Assembly: GCF_000012845.1 (NCBI RefSeq)
Contig: NC_009615.1
Coordinates: 2,571,501 to 2,635,500 of the forward strand
Origin: Parabacteroides distasonis ATCC 8503
GTDB taxonomy: Bacteria; Bacteroidota; Bacteroidia; Bacteroidales; Tannerellaceae
Direction: 5' to 3'
Length of the DNA: 64,000 nt
Below, piece after piece: positions 63,454-64,000 of this stretch (its first letter is position 1; every line of letters starts with the position of its first letter). Position numbers and translations under genes: made by a program. The notes beneath the pieces were generated by a model. The model was not told where the DNA came from, searched no databases, and saw only the letters and a list, made by a program, of their open reading frames with translations.

Positions 63454-64000
63454 ATGAAACAATTTTTATTGCGATTAGTGATCTTGGCAGGAATCAGTTT
63501 CCTGCCAACGGTGTCCAACGCCCAATTAAGGGAAAAGGCCGAAGAACTATTGTCTACGACATTAGGCAATGATCCGGAGGAACCAGTTACCCCAACCGAT
63601 ACGCTTTCGCTCGATGAGCAGCACCGGAAGGATTCCATCAAGATGCAGGAGCTAGCCCTCCAGTTGCAAGAGATGAAACTAAACGAGATCTTACTGAAAG
63701 ACGAGCTGGAAAGCACGAAAAACAGCAACGCTACCGCCGACTCCCTAAAAAGGTCCGAGCAACGAAACCGTATCGATTCCCTTCGGGCACTGACTCCCGG
63801 CGTACCTGTAGTCGTGGAGGGGGATACCTTATTTCACCTTTACGCCAAGCGCGGAGGCCGCACCCCGGTTGACCGGGCTGAGGACATCCTCAATATCATG
63901 GTAAAGATCGGGACCTCGCATTCCTTGAAGAAGGATTCCATCTATATCTATGACAGCGAATACGTAACGGATATCATGTACGGAGACAAGGTTATCCTAA
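63454..64000 (+). CDS. Probable mechanosensitive ion channel family protein (N-terminal part)
   Basis: 182 codons seen, cut by the window edge. Signal peptide (LLRLVILAGISFLPTVSNAQ), a charged coiled-coil stretch (about 60-110) and then PGVPVVVEGDTLFHLYAKRG, TPVDRAEDIL and DSEYVTDIMYGDKVIL. That last block resembles the periplasmic domain found before MscS membrane segments in Bacteroidetes. The channel domain itself is outside the window, so the call rests on this domain. Likely co-transcribed with the peptidase. Confidence 0.6.
   Translation, partial: MKQFLLRLVILAGISFLPTVSNAQLREKAEELLSTTLGNDPEEPVTPTDTLSLDEQHRKDSIKMQELALQLQEMKLNEILLKDELESTKNSNATADSLKRSEQRNRIDSLRALTPGVPVVVEGDTLFHLYAKRGGRTPVDRAEDILNIMVKIGTSHSLKKDSIYIYDSEYVTDIMYGDKVIL

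Noticed and set aside
1..64000. CRISPR array, tRNA or rRNA genes
   Set aside because: No regularly spaced direct repeats and no tRNA or rRNA-like sequence were seen anywhere in the window.

Overview
The window looks like chromosome of a gut Bacteroidales, most likely Parabacteroides (P. distasonis-like). The reasons are Bacteroidetes-type promoters (TTTG / TAnnTTTG), families typical of this order (DUF4837, DUF4251, DUF3408, UpxY antiterminators), and capsule control by invertible promoters. The genus is an inference from gene content, not from an alignment.

Layout. (1) 1-17.5 kb is housekeeping backbone: an RsmI-like methyltransferase running off the left edge, an RsmF-like rRNA methyltransferase, a DUF4837 lipoprotein, polyphosphate kinase with a membrane-anchored HTH protein, a YfcE-type phosphodiesterase, a membrane-Nudix protein, lipoyl synthase, dipeptidyl peptidase IV, a TIGR01212 radical SAM protein, small exported proteins, an esterase, a Ca2+ P-type ATPase and a nucleotidyltransferase-like protein. 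(2) 18.2-45.5 kb is one long minus-strand capsular polysaccharide operon. It starts with upxY, a WecA/MraY-like initiating transferase, Wza- and Wzc-like export proteins and a CpsB-type phosphatase. It continues through nucleotide-sugar dehydrogenases, Wzx, a deacetylase, many glycosyltransferases, Wzy and an acetyltransferase. It ends with the GDP-fucose genes (gmd, fcl, manC) and a second NusG/UpxY-like gene. A Rho-independent terminator candidate lies beyond it. (3) 45.5-46.3 kb holds two tandem invertible promoter cassettes. Each has perfect 18-bp inverted repeats and a TAnnTTTG promoter box at the same place. In this assembly both promoters point away from the capsule operon, so it appears to be OFF. 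(4) 46.3-58.0 kb is a mobilizable element: a tyrosine recombinase, coiled-coil membrane protein, relaxase and MobC in one operon, an oriT candidate, an inserted IS110 element with a bridge-RNA-like leader, a DUF3408 protein, two excisionase-type HTH proteins, a sigma-like factor, a KilA-N protein and a second tyrosine recombinase at the right end. (5) 58.3-64 kb is backbone again: an outer membrane beta-barrel protein, an FKBP lipoprotein, a second DPP IV-type peptidase and the start of a probable mechanosensitive channel.

How it fits together. The recombinase next to the cassettes is the natural candidate for flipping them, but it is also co-transcribed with the mobilization genes. Once a promoter faces left, upxY would be made first and would let polymerase read through the 27-kb operon, giving a phase-variable capsule predicted to contain fucose and uronic acids. 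Lesions in the operon (an in-frame amber codon in a glycosyltransferase and a truncated amidase) and an inserted LRAT-like gene pair suggest recent remodelling.
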